64,000 nt of DNA from Hadesarchaea archaeon. Lineage in GTDB: Archaea; Hadarchaeota; Hadarchaeia; Hadarchaeales; Hadarchaeaceae. The notes beneath the pieces were generated by a model, which was given only the letters and a program-made list of their open reading frames with translations, had not been told where the DNA came from and did no database searches. Positions 44,515-52,993 of this stretch are shown here, piece after piece. The DNA is taken from the NCBI GenBank assembly GCA_029259175.1, contig JAPDJH010000004.1:99645-163644 (forward strand). Direction: 5' to 3'. Position 1 is the first letter of the stretch, and each line of letters begins with the position of its first letter. Made by a program: the position numbers and the translations under genes.

Positions 44515-45252
44515 CTATTTCGCAGTGATCTCGTAACGTGGGGAAAGTTTCAAACGAACGACTCGATGACTCGCTCGAGGATTCACAGTTTTTATGATGC
44601 GGGCCATGTGCTCCACATACCGACTGATCCGGGTCTCGATTTGGATCACGTTTGGGAAATGGCTTATGACCCACTTGCGCAGCTGTTCCGAAACCAAGGA
44701 GAGATTCATGGTCGAAACACCGATGGCTCCCTGACCGTGAAACCAAGCGAGAAGCGGATCGAGCATATCCATGATTTTCCTGTCGGGCCATCGGGAGGCG
44801 AGATCGCTTATGGAAGTCAGGCGCCAGAACAAGGGTTTTCGAGAAATTCGAAGCTTTTCAAGGGCGTTCACGACATTCCAATACAGCTGAGATGGATACA
44901 CCGAGGGACTGAAGTAAAGTTCCCAGCTCGTCCGCGGGCGGTAAGGAGGGTTGGTAAAAAAGTTCGCCACAACCAGCCGGTTCTCGATCGCCGCTTTGCG
45001 CAGGGCTTCGGCTGTCTTTGGAATGGTTCTGTCATAGCTCTGCATTGAGATGTTCCAGGAATGCCTGGTAGTGCCGATAAAAGCGGGAAACTTCTTTCCC
45101 ACAAAAGTGAAGGAAAGCACGCAAGCAACAGAGACGGCAACGCCTTCGGCTTCCTCATCGGCCAAGATAAGCCACGGATACCCGGGCTGAAATCCACCGC
45201 CTATGAATCGGTCGAAGCTCTTGTGGCCAGAGGAGATTGCCTTCGAGCCCAA
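44515..45252 (-). CDS. RecA/KaiC-like protein lacking a Walker A motif
   Basis: 245 residues. The opening SSGHKSFDRFIGGGFQPGYPWLILADE has the shape of the KaiC/RadA start (TG...LD.LLGGG...G...LI.G), but the P-loop position reads ADEEAEGVAVSVA with no GxxxxGKT. A long beta/alpha domain follows. It is probably a catalytically inactive paralogue in a regulatory role. Co-directional with the RNase J-like gene (31-bp gap). Confidence 0.6.
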   Translation of the reverse strand: MGSKAISSGHKSFDRFIGGGFQPGYPWLILADEEAEGVAVSVACVLSFTFVGKKFPAFIGTTRHSWNISMQSYDRTIPKTAEALRKAAIENRLVVANFFTNPPYRPRTSWELYFSPSVYPSQLYWNVVNALEKLRISRKPLFWRLTSISDLASRWPDRKIMDMLDPLLAWFHGQGAIGVSTMNLSLVSEQLRKWVISHFPNVIQIETRISRYVEHMARIIKTVNPRASHRVVRLKLSPRYEITAK

Positions 45253-45283
45253 GTGCCTCCCAATTCTTATTGTGATTCTGTTA

Positions 45284-46834
45284 TTATTTCAATTTAGCTA
45301 AGTCAAAACTCTGGCCGTTGCGGGGTAACAATACCTTTGTCCCGCGTACTTCTTTGGTGAAGAATTCTGGATTCTCGGTGTGAATCGGGATCAATACGCG
45401 CGGTGCGATCGTCTCAATGACTTGGAGAAGTTCCGGACCTGAAGCGTGGCCCGAGGCATGATATCCAGGCTGGAAAAACGGCTTGAGATCACCATTCACC
45501 TGTCTGATTTCGAAACCAATCACTCTAAAATTGAAAAGCTTGAGCCATTCCCACAGACGGAGAAAGTCGAACTCGGCTTCTTCGGTAAAGGCTTCAGAAC
45601 TAGAATAAACATAGGTGCCGCTCTTGGGCTTGATATCTAACAAATTCTTCATATCCCAAAAGCTAAAGCTCAGAATATAGGCGTCCGGATTTTTTGCCAC
45701 ATCTACGGGATCCACTATCCGATCTTCGAATTTTTGTAAAATGTTTCGCTCCCATGTGTTCTTGGTCTCTTTCAGCTCCTGGTAAATCAAGACATCTCGA
45801 GTTCGGTCAACGCCGTCAACCGATTTCACGGCCTCGAGCAGGTACGCGTCGCGGGTGGTTATGACCAAAGAGCGTCCGCTTTCAGCCGCGATTTTTCTAA
45901 AGGTCTCGAGACGTTCGATGTGCCGGGGTTGAAAATCAGCGATAACCAGATTTTTTTCTTTTTCAACGGCTTCGAGAGAATTGTGAAGCACCTCCTCCTC
46001 GGATTCCTCTCCCGCTCGCTCCCTGCTGGCTCTAGTCCCTTCTATAAGTAACGCCGCTACATCCAGACTCGATGCTTCACGAACGAATCGTTTAGTTTCT
46101 GCCTGCCGTTTCCCATGGGAGCGAAAATCGCCAGTGTAAATGACCCATCCATCCTCTGTCTCAAAGCCAAAAGCCGCCGCCCCATAGATGGAGTGATCCA
46201 CCTCCCAGCATTTGAACGGAATGGGGACGTGAGCGGCAGTCCGCAACGGTTTGGTCAATAGCTCACGTGCCCCCGCTGGTTTTTCCCAGAATTGTTCAAG
46301 CTTTGCTGACGGTCGGGCGGTGAGCAGGAACTCCCTCCCTTGAGCGGGCATCGATTTCCAATGGCAGCTCTTGAAAACGCGGCCATCTTCTTGAAGCCGT
46401 TCGCGCAAAACCGCGTACACGATCTGATTGGGAAGCTCGGTTCGACCCGAGTCCTGAATGGCCTTCAGGATTGCTGCCGTATAGGGTGTGCAAACGACGG
46501 GGATCTCCAACTCCAGTAATCCGATGCACCCGGCATGGTCCATGTGGGCGTGAGAAAGAAACACCGCGTCCACCCGGCATTCGCCTAGCCGCCCAAGATC
46601 TAGGTCCAAAGGAATAACATCGTTGCGATAAATCCTGAGAGGGGGAACAAGGCCCAGCTCTAGAAAATCGTGGATGCCGCGGCCCGATCGTGGACGCAAG
46701 TATTCGTCGAAAAACAAGCCCATGCGTTTGTAATTGGTGCCGAAATCAACAAACACTGCTCCGTGTTCGTCTTCAAGGTACACTTTGTTTCCGCCAATAC
46801 TTTCCGCACCGTCGAATATGGTCAGTTTGCTCAA
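45284..46834 (-). CDS. Beta-CASP metallo-beta-lactamase ribonuclease (RNase J-like)
   Basis: 516 residues. FLSHAHMDHAGCIGLLE is the HxHxDH metal site; GYHASGHASGPELLQVIETI and ENPEFF supply later motifs (beta-CASP A-C), and WVIYTGDFRSHGKRQ the Asp of motif 4. A TTG at 46834 with GGGAG upstream is the likely start; the frame extends into the tRNA-Arg gene but that is not coding. It probably degrades or matures RNA 5' to 3'. Confidence 0.88.
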   Translation of the reverse strand: MSKLTIFDGAESIGGNKVYLEDEHGAVFVDFGTNYKRMGLFFDEYLRPRSGRGIHDFLELGLVPPLRIYRNDVIPLDLDLGRLGECRVDAVFLSHAHMDHAGCIGLLELEIPVVCTPYTAAILKAIQDSGRTELPNQIVYAVLRERLQEDGRVFKSCHWKSMPAQGREFLLTARPSAKLEQFWEKPAGARELLTKPLRTAAHVPIPFKCWEVDHSIYGAAAFGFETEDGWVIYTGDFRSHGKRQAETKRFVREASSLDVAALLIEGTRASRERAGEESEEEVLHNSLEAVEKEKNLVIADFQPRHIERLETFRKIAAESGRSLVITTRDAYLLEAVKSVDGVDRTRDVLIYQELKETKNTWERNILQKFEDRIVDPVDVAKNPDAYILSFSFWDMKNLLDIKPKSGTYVYSSSEAFTEEAEFDFLRLWEWLKLFNFRVIGFEIRQVNGDLKPFFQPGYHASGHASGPELLQVIETIAPRVLIPIHTENPEFFTKEVRGTKVLLPRNGQSFDLAKLK

Positions 46835-46883
46835 CTCATCTCCCAAATCGAATACGGTGTTCGAGAAAATAAGGCTGAAAAAC

Positions 46884-46956
46884 GGGCCCGCGGGGATTTG
46901 AACCCCGGCCACAAGCTCCGCAGGCTTGCGTCCTATCCAGGCTAGACTACGGGCCC
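46884..46956 (-). tRNA. tRNA-Arg(GCG)
   Basis: 73 nt. The acceptor GGGCCCG/CGGGCCC has G73. The anticodon stem CAAGC/GCTTG encloses CTGCGGA, anticodon GCG. The T arm contains CGGGGTTCAAATCCCCG. No intron. Confidence 0.94.
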
Positions 46957-46980
46957 TGTAATTACTTCAAAAAAGAGAGG

Positions 46981-47298
46981 TTATAACGGAGTCGGGTTTC
47001 GCACCATCCGGACCAAGTTGCGAGCGCGTCCAGTTCTCCTAAAGCCGTTTCGCTCATACCAAGGAACGCGGTCTTCAAAGACATCCGCGACGACTGGCAG
47101 ATCATGGTCTTCAATTATCCGGTGAAGCAATTCGCTCCCAATTCCCTGTCCTCGATAAGCCGATGCTATGTTGATGTCTTGAAGATACACATGGTCTGGT
47201 CCGATCCTGACTACCGCACTTCCCACGATGGAGCACTCGTACACGTCCCAGCACTCGTATTTGCAACCAGTAGGGGTTGTGAGCTTGTCGATCCGCAT
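46981..47298 (-). CDS. GNAT-family N-acetyltransferase
   Basis: 105 residues. The acetyl-CoA loop is YRGQGIGSELLHRII, with the following NGFRRTGRARNL. A TATA box (TTTATAT) at 47323-47330 sets the ATG at 47298 as a leaderless start. It could acetylate small molecules or protein N-termini. It lies next to the integrated tRNA-Gly but outside the element. Confidence 0.85.
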   Translation of the reverse strand: MRIDKLTTPTGCKYECWDVYECSIVGSAVVRIGPDHVYLQDINIASAYRGQGIGSELLHRIIEDHDLPVVADVFEDRVPWYERNGFRRTGRARNLVRMVRNPTPL

Positions 47299-47358
47299 AG
47301 TATCCGAACAATTCAGGACAACCATATAAAGGGTTTTTGGATAGAATCAGTAGTAGGT

Positions 47359-47433
47359 GCGGCCGTGGTCTAGTCTGGTCTAGGACTTGGGCCCTCCAAG
47401 CCCACGACGCGGGTTCGAATCCCGCCGGCCGCA
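47359..47433 (+). tRNA. tRNA-Gly(UCC), integration target
   Basis: 75 nt. The acceptor GCGGCCG/CGGCCGC has A73. The anticodon stem TGGGC/GCCCA encloses CCTCCAA, anticodon TCC; position 33 is C instead of the almost universal U. The 3' end (TCCCGCCGGCCGCA) is repeated at 61413-61426, marking it as the attachment site of the element that begins at 47434. Confidence 0.92.
47420..47433 (+). repeat. attL core (14-bp direct repeat)
   Basis: TCCCGCCGGCCGCA, the last 14 bases of tRNA-Gly. The identical sequence at 61413-61426 forms the other end of the element. Such tRNA-3'-end duplications are the signature of tyrosine-recombinase integration. Confidence 0.8.
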
Positions 47434-48940
47434 CCTTTCTGGAGGAGAATGCAACCTTTGCTTTTCTTAACAATTCAAGCAAGTCTCTGACTATTGCCTT
47501 CTTCAAGACATGGAAGATGGCACCAACTTTAAAGTATCCGAGGTCGTCCATCGCCGTGTTCTTTTCTGTGAGTTCCGAAAGAATCTCTTCGGGGCTGAGG
47601 TTGAATCTGCGACACAAGTCGAGTATAGTTTTCTTCACGAACTCGCTTTCCGAAACGGCCTTCGGCAAAATGCTAAATCCGCTACGTGCGTACTCGTTTC
47701 GTAGGTACTCCACGCCCAACGATCTGATATCGTTATATGTGCTTACCTTGTGTCCCATCATATATTCGATATGGTCGATTGGAACTCCTCGAGCAGTTAA
47801 CTGAGTCCGGAAAAACTTACGAAGAGAGTAAAGGCTCCATCTATACCTATTGTTAAAGCGTTTGTCAGTCATGCCCGCCAAGCGCCTAAGCTTTGCGAAC
47901 TCCTTTGCCAATGTCTTCTCGCTTACGGGCTTCGGTTTTGGCGAGCGCGAATCTCGTATAAGCGGTGAATCATCGGTGATTTCTTCGGGAGGAATTTTTC
48001 CATCCGGACTTCCCCTCCGACGCATGTCCAGGTATAGTTTTAGATACCGGGCGGTCACTTCGTCCACGAATGTGTCATATGAAGCGTACTTTCCCTTCGT
48101 GATTTCCTTTTCAATAAATATGTGAAGTGGTGTGATGTTTCGCTCCAGATCCTCCCGTACGTGATAATATTTCAACCGGCACACTGTGTACGGCCTGATT
48201 CCTCCGCCTCCGACGAACCCGATGATCACTTTCCCGCGCAGGTCAGCCACTTCCATCAGTCTTTCAACCTGTTCTATAGTGGGCGCGTCGGCTCCGCTTC
48301 CATACTCCACACCTCGAATTTTGGGAAGGCTGAGGCTGATATCGTTAACACGGTAAAGAGCCAGGATGGCCTTGCGATAGTTGTCTATCCTGCCGGTGGA
48401 CAGACCTGCATCTTGAAGTTCCTCCAAAAAACGTATTATTCCATCCCGGTGGGTAGAAATCCTTGTAGAATCACGTGTAATATCGTTTATCAGCTCGTCA
48501 GGTTCATAGCGGGCCCATTGGGAGAACCGATGAATACAATCCACATATAAGTACAATGTCTTGGGGCTCTGAATTTGTCTTCGTAAATAGTAATCACTCA
48601 ATCGTATCAAGCTCTTGTTCCTTAGCACAAACGGTATCAGGCGGCCTCGGTTTTTTGCTAGGCTTAAAATATACTTGGCGAGCTTAAGCGATCCCAATTT
48701 TGATAAATCGCTCAGAGGAATCTCCACCGGATTCTTCAGCTTCTTTCCGTCGAGTGTTTCTTTCAAGATAAAGAAGTCGTCTTGTAGCTTTCCATGTGCT
48801 AATATGGGGGCCAGCTCGTCTTCGCTTAGCGGTTGCTTTTCAGGAAAAGTTAGCTTTTCCGGAAAAGTTACCCTAGAAGTGCCCCGCGCCTCGTGGTTTT
48901 CATCCATTTGGATTTGCTTTCTGTTCCTCATGTTCTCCAT
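47420..48940 (-). CDS. Archaeal tyrosine recombinase (SSV/pNOB8-type integrase)
   Basis: About 507 codons. The catalytic core shows GGGGIRPYTVCRLKY (first Arg), RYRWSLYSLRKFFRTQL (YxxR), EYMMGHKVSTY and VEYLRNEYARSG (nucleophile Tyr). The tail crosses the attL core and, in the integrated state, has no stop until 47111 in the antisense of the tRNA and GNAT genes. A TATA box lies near 48963-48970. An ATG three codons in has GGAG upstream, so the exact start is uncertain. Confidence 0.88.
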
Positions 48941-48990
48941 ATAGATATATGTTCTCCTCAATATAAAAAGCTTTCCCTATTTGGAGAACA
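48931..48990. promoter_or_regulatory. Divergent promoter with three TGTTCTCC boxes
   Basis: TGTTCTCC occurs at 48931 and 48950, and its complement GGAGAACA at 48983. They flank the TATA boxes of the leftward integrase gene and the rightward gene at 49029 (TTATATAAAA at 48995-49004). This is a plausible operator cluster by which an element-encoded repressor silences both genes together. Confidence 0.6.
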
Positions 48991-49028
48991 CATAGTTATA
49001 TAAAACGCCAGAACGTGATTTAAACGAC

Positions 49029-49847
49029 ATGCGGACGAAGTTTAAGTACAGCGTGAAGGGCATCGACAAGCCACTGGAAGTGGCCAGATTGCGCCTCCAG
49101 GGCATGTCTTTTGGGAAGATCGCCGAAACCTTGGGGGAATACGTCCGGGCATCATACCAGAAATACCTCTTCCTATGCACCGCCATGGAACGAAGCGTTG
49201 GGCTGATCGTGCATGCCCACCGCCTCTCGAAACGAAAGCTGAACCATAAGCAGCGGAAACTATTGCAAAAAGCCGAAACGGAGTGTGCCAAACGGGTAAA
49301 ATACGGCGATCTAGATGCGTTCCACTGGTTGAGGAGATTATACCGCAGCATTTTGAAAGAGCGAACCTCTGGAAGGGTGATGCATCCTCTTGAGGAGAAA
49401 ATGCTGGCCTGCGCCTACAGGAACGAGGGTTTTACTCCCACAGACTTCGCGCGCAAATATGGACTCAATGTCAAGACCGCCCAGAAGACCTACCTGCTCC
49501 TGCGGCACAAGCTGCGGGCGGCGGTCGGGAACTTCGTGCGGCTGGACTCGGTGATCCCGGAGCCCCACGAGCGGGTGAGCAACCTCTGGCGGTTGGCGGC
49601 GCAAATTCGTGACTTGGCGGAATACCCGCCCGAGATCGACCCACTGAACCTTGCGGGGGAGGCCCTGCTAGGGGTCTGGGCCCAAGAGCTCGTGCTCAGG
49701 CGGATGCACGAGAAGGCGGCCGTGTTCAGGTGGCTGTCAAGAAAAGACTCTCTCCCTCCCCCTCAGACCAAGCTTTTCACACGTGTTCGACTGTCTGAAT
49801 ACTTGATTGAAATTATACGCGAAAGGCTTCGCCACCGAGAAACGTGA
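49029..49847 (+). CDS. Element-encoded HTH DNA-binding protein
   Basis: 272 residues, family not recognised. A first helix-turn-helix (VARLRLQGMSFGKIAETLG) and a second sigma-like one (FTPTDFARKYGLNVKTAQKT) are visible, with basic linkers. The size and two HTH units fit a replication or excision regulator. It is divergent from the integrase and shares the TGTTCTCC boxes. Confidence 0.7.
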   Translation: MRTKFKYSVKGIDKPLEVARLRLQGMSFGKIAETLGEYVRASYQKYLFLCTAMERSVGLIVHAHRLSKRKLNHKQRKLLQKAETECAKRVKYGDLDAFHWLRRLYRSILKERTSGRVMHPLEEKMLACAYRNEGFTPTDFARKYGLNVKTAQKTYLLLRHKLRAAVGNFVRLDSVIPEPHERVSNLWRLAAQIRDLAEYPPEIDPLNLAGEALLGVWAQELVLRRMHEKAAVFRWLSRKDSLPPPQTKLFTRVRLSEYLIEIIRERLRHRET

Positions 49848-49904
49848 AAAAATGTGTGAGCATCTGCTAGTCTTCGAACAGATATCTATAATGAGTGAGC
49901 ATGA

Positions 49905-50110
49905 AAGAAGGGGGAGAAAGGCTTAAGACCGCGAAACCCCATAGGCAGACCGGGAGGGGTCAGCGCCTCCCCGTACACCAGAAGTATGACGTACGGGTAC
50001 GGTCGGCTGTTTAGCATAGGCGGGATTGGATCCCGCTTTGTAGTGCCAGCCGTTCATCATCCCCTCCCACGCGCCTCATGCGCGCGGTTCGGCGCCTAGT
50101 TTCTTACTAG
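49905..50110 (+). ncRNA. Candidate structured RNA, unknown class
   Basis: The gap 49848-50128 has no convincing gene. It folds well on paper: an outer helix GGGAGGGG (49952-49959) with CCCCTCCC (50061-50068) encloses hairpins CCGTAC/GTACGG (49971/49991) and CGGCTG/CAGCCG (50004/50047), the latter containing GCGGGAT/ATCCCGC (50020/50030). A TATA-like TATCTATAAT lies near 49882-49891. A 37-codon ORF from ATG 49901 overlaps it. It could also be a replication origin. Confidence 0.5.
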
Positions 50111-50128
50111 GAATTCGTAGTCTTCCGG

Positions 50129-50335
50129 TTACCAACAGCGACGCAAAGTTTGCCGGTAGTTTGGGAATCCTCTATTTTTTGAAATTTTTGGTGGTATGCG
50201 AAATCGAAACAAAACGGTCAAACTCTCAATCAATGATCTATAAAAGTCAAATACAGTGCCGCAACGAGGACACTTGAGTTTCACTTCGGACCCTCGGGGA
50301 TTCCATCCCCTCGGACCCAGCCTCTGATATACCAT
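50129..50335 (-). CDS. Small CxxC protein, uncertain
   Basis: 68 residues. It contains one zinc knuckle (LKCPRCGTVFDFYRSLIESL) and a basic tail. There is no obvious ribosome binding site and only one knuckle, so this may be a pseudogene or chance frame. Small CPRCG proteins are common on archaeal mobile elements. Confidence 0.4.
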   Translation of the reverse strand: MVYQRLGPRGWNPRGSEVKLKCPRCGTVFDFYRSLIESLTVLFRFRIPPKISKNRGFPNYRQTLRRCW

Positions 50336-50384
50336 TCAACGGCAGAAGTCAAAAGTTCCGAAGAGAACCGAAAATTTTAACTTT

Positions 50385-51869
50385 TTAGTTTCGCGTGGCA
50401 TGTAGCAATCTTTGCTCCAAACATTCTATCTTTTTAAGTTCGGCTTTTATCTCTTTCCTGAACTTGTACCAACCCATGTAGTCTTCAGTCAGGGCAAGGC
50501 ATCGATTCAATATATCTCGGGCGTTTGTAAAGCATTCACGAAAATCAGAACTTTTCCGCTTGAAGCATTTTTGTATTGCTGTTGCAATTTTCATCCTAGC
50601 AAGTATCAACGTCCGGATCGTTTCGTAGGAAATCCTTTCTTCTATATCCGTCGTTTCTTCCATGAGCTTTCGGAGCTTGTGTGCCTGTTTCTCACACTCT
50701 CTGACATAATCAGCAAGTATTTCGATTGGTCGTTCGCTTTTCGGAACATTTCTGCCCGTTCGTTTCGGAAGCGTAAAGCAAAGCTCTTGGTTCATCAATC
50801 CGTTTTTGACAAGTTCTAAATTTGCCTTTGCATGTTCTAGCAATACCTCCCAACCCGCTCGCTCTCTTTTGAGTCTCGCACTACGAATTGAATCCTCACT
50901 TTCAATTGGATATTTGTTTATTGCCTCTTCTAACAGTTCGAGATGCTTTTCATAGTCCTCCCGCTTGCCAGATCGTTGGTATCTATACAAGTGTGAATTA
51001 GACAACGCGAGCTTTGCTTGCACGGCCCAGTATGTGGCATTATGTTGATCATTACAATTTCTAAAAATAACGGATGCTTTGAAAAGTTCTTTGCTCCGCT
51101 CCTCTTCGATTTTTGCTCTCTCTTCGAGTTGGGGGGCATCTTTAAAATGAAGCAAAGTGGATTTGAGCAAATGAAGATACGCCATTTCTGTTGTTATACT
51201 AGGATAAGCTTCAATTTTTTTCTGCTGGGCGATCGCTTCTTCGAGTATCGCTCTACACTCATCTACATTCTCTGTTAGAACCGAAAAACACGCCAAACTT
51301 CTTGCCTGTAAGGCCGCCGAGAGATAAGAGTTCTTAGCTTTTTCGGAGGCGATGTTAAACAATCTTCCAGCTATTTTCAGGTAAGTCTTTCTTTCCTCCG
51401 CTGTCTCGGCTGGCTTCTGCGTAAATTCCATTGCTTGTGCGGAAACCTTTGTTGGATCCGGTTCCTCCGTGGCCCATTTTTCCCAACGAAGAATTTCATC
51501 TAGCTCACGTGTTTTTTCTATGCGCGTTTCCCGCATTTTTGTCAAGAATCTCTCCAAGATTTTGATGGCTTTACTTGCCTCTCCTTTCGTCGTTCTGCGT
51601 CCTTCGTGCTTTACTTGACCCCGCAATCTGTGGATTGAGAATACTTCCTCCTTATATGGTAGCGCATAACCGAAACTCTCAACCTCTCGCACGAGTGAAG
51701 GGAAACTTCTAACCGAGGTCTCTCTTACTCCCAAGGCCTCAAGCCACCTTTTTAGCGACACCTCAAATGCCCGATCCACGGTGAGAAGAACCTGATCGTA
51801 TAACCCACTTTTAAACACCCGCTTAGCCGTATCCAGATCTTCAAATGCTTTTTCAAAAAAGACCGGCAT
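50385..51869 (-). CDS. HEPN domain fused to helical repeats
   Basis: About 494 residues. The N-terminal 90 residues (FEKAFEDLDTAKRVFKSGLY ... IHRLRGQVKHEGRR) form a HEPN domain with R83-x4-H88, the ribonuclease motif. The rest is helical and TPR-like (AALQARSLACFSV, QAKLALSNSHLYRYQ). It lies downstream of, and overlaps, the PD-(D/E)xK nuclease gene. I read the start as ATG 51869; a TTG at 51914 is possible. HEPN proteins often act as toxins in abortive-infection systems. Confidence 0.72.
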   Translation of the reverse strand: MPVFFEKAFEDLDTAKRVFKSGLYDQVLLTVDRAFEVSLKRWLEALGVRETSVRSFPSLVREVESFGYALPYKEEVFSIHRLRGQVKHEGRRTTKGEASKAIKILERFLTKMRETRIEKTRELDEILRWEKWATEEPDPTKVSAQAMEFTQKPAETAEERKTYLKIAGRLFNIASEKAKNSYLSAALQARSLACFSVLTENVDECRAILEEAIAQQKKIEAYPSITTEMAYLHLLKSTLLHFKDAPQLEERAKIEEERSKELFKASVIFRNCNDQHNATYWAVQAKLALSNSHLYRYQRSGKREDYEKHLELLEEAINKYPIESEDSIRSARLKRERAGWEVLLEHAKANLELVKNGLMNQELCFTLPKRTGRNVPKSERPIEILADYVRECEKQAHKLRKLMEETTDIEERISYETIRTLILARMKIATAIQKCFKRKSSDFRECFTNARDILNRCLALTEDYMGWYKFRKEIKAELKKIECLEQRLLHATRN

Positions 51870-51895
51870 CTCGTTTTTCTTTCGTTTACGGAAGA

Positions 51896-52513
51896 TCAGG
51901 TTTTTCCCTCCCAAGATTTTCGAGAAGCCCAGTGCTGATTGGTGAGGGTTGAAAGTCGGCCATCCTTATCCCGGGGCCAAACCACACAGAACTCGTAACC
52001 TCTGTTTTTGTATTCCTCACTTCTTTTTCGAAACTCCTTTTCACTCATGCTTGAGGACTTGACATCAATGATTATCGGTCTGGAAAGTCGTCTGCTTGTT
52101 GCGACAAAATCCCCCATCCTCCACTGGCTTGGCACGGTTTCGTATATTGGCACCATGAAAGTCATCTTGGGGATTATGATGTCCCGCAAAGGTTCACCGC
52201 TCTCCTTCTCAATGATTTCCGATCTCACGTTTGCGAGCCAAAAAAGGATCTGATATAAGAATCCCTTCATCCGACTGCTTTTCCCTACAGCGCTCTCGAA
52301 CTTTCTCCATTCGTCACGAATTTCGTCGTAGAGTTCATCGAATTTTTTCTTAAGGTATGTCCCCCGCTGCTTTTTACTCTCCAGCTTACGATACTCCTCC
52401 GCGTTCTCGATTTCTCGAAGCCTGTTTCGAATGTAGTTGAAAAATTGCCGGAAAACGTAGTCTTTGATCTCCCAAGCCAGCTCGGCTCCAAACGGTACCT
52501 CCGTTTTGTTCAT
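51896..52513 (-). CDS. PD-(D/E)xK nuclease
   Basis: 205 residues. The helical N-terminal two-thirds precede GDFVATSRRLSRPIIIDVKSSS, in which D135 and D150-x-K152 form the PD-(D/E)xK core, followed by EFCVVWPRDKDGR. This is the fold of type II restriction enzymes and many defence nucleases. GGTGGGAG lies just before the ATG. First gene of a two-gene operon under the divergent winged-helix regulator. Confidence 0.8.
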   Translation of the reverse strand: MNKTEVPFGAELAWEIKDYVFRQFFNYIRNRLREIENAEEYRKLESKKQRGTYLKKKFDELYDEIRDEWRKFESAVGKSSRMKGFLYQILFWLANVRSEIIEKESGEPLRDIIIPKMTFMVPIYETVPSQWRMGDFVATSRRLSRPIIIDVKSSSMSEKEFRKRSEEYKNRGYEFCVVWPRDKDGRLSTLTNQHWASRKSWEGKT

Positions 52514-52549
52514 GGTTCTCCCACCTCTCTTTGCGTGAAGGTTATTTAT

Positions 52550-52568
52550 AAATACAAAAAATGTATTT
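52550..52568. promoter_or_regulatory. Palindromic operator between nuclease operon and regulator
   Basis: AAATACA-AAAAA-TGTATTT is a 7-bp inverted repeat overlapping the TATA elements of both divergent units (TTTATAAAT at 52545-52553). A dimeric winged-helix protein bound here would control both directions. Confidence 0.6.
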
Positions 52569-52629
52569 AATACACTTTTTGAACATCTCTATTAATACTG
52601 AACTCGCAATTATTTCGGAAAGGGGTTCG

Positions 52630-52899
52630 TTGAACCTGGAGCTTCTGGAAAGGAAAGGGATGCTCAAGATTCTGAAGGCCTTGGCGGAGAAGCCCGAGAT
52701 GAAGTTCACCGAAATCAGGCGAATCGTCGGAAGCCCGACCTCCACCTCCCGGTGTTTGCAGGATTTGGTAAAGGCCGGGTTGTTGAAAAAGGAGATCCTG
52801 CCCGATCGCTACAGGAGCGTCGAGTATTCCCTAACCCAGCGCGGGATCAAGGTGGCGAAACTTGTGAAGGAGCTGGAAACGGCGATTACTGGCGAGTGA
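52630..52899 (+). CDS. Winged-helix regulator (HxlR/PadR-like)
   Basis: 89 residues from a TTG at 52630 that follows AAAGGGG. The winged helix is LLERKGMLKILKALAEKPEM, KFTEIRRIVGSPTSTSRCLQ, then a wing (DRYRSVEYSLTQRG). An ATG at 52561 lies inside the palindrome and TATA region, so it is less likely. It faces the nuclease/HEPN operon and probably represses both. Confidence 0.8.
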   Translation: MNLELLERKGMLKILKALAEKPEMKFTEIRRIVGSPTSTSRCLQDLVKAGLLKKEILPDRYRSVEYSLTQRGIKVAKLVKELETAITGE

Positions 52900-52993
52900 G
52901 TTTTCTCCCTTTAAATAACACCTCCGCTTCAAACTTGAGTGGGATAAGATCACGGCCCGCTCCAAACCGAACCGCGCCCCGCCTCCCGCACGG

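Noticed and set aside
47111..47419. Extension of the integrase to 616 residues
   Set aside because: It reads antisense through tRNA-Gly and the GNAT gene. It is an artefact of the integrated state.
49901..50014. 37-codon ORF MKEGGERLKTAKPHRQTGRG...
   Set aside because: It has a TATA-like box but no homology. The same stretch forms nested stems better explained as RNA or origin. I keep it as a caveat only.
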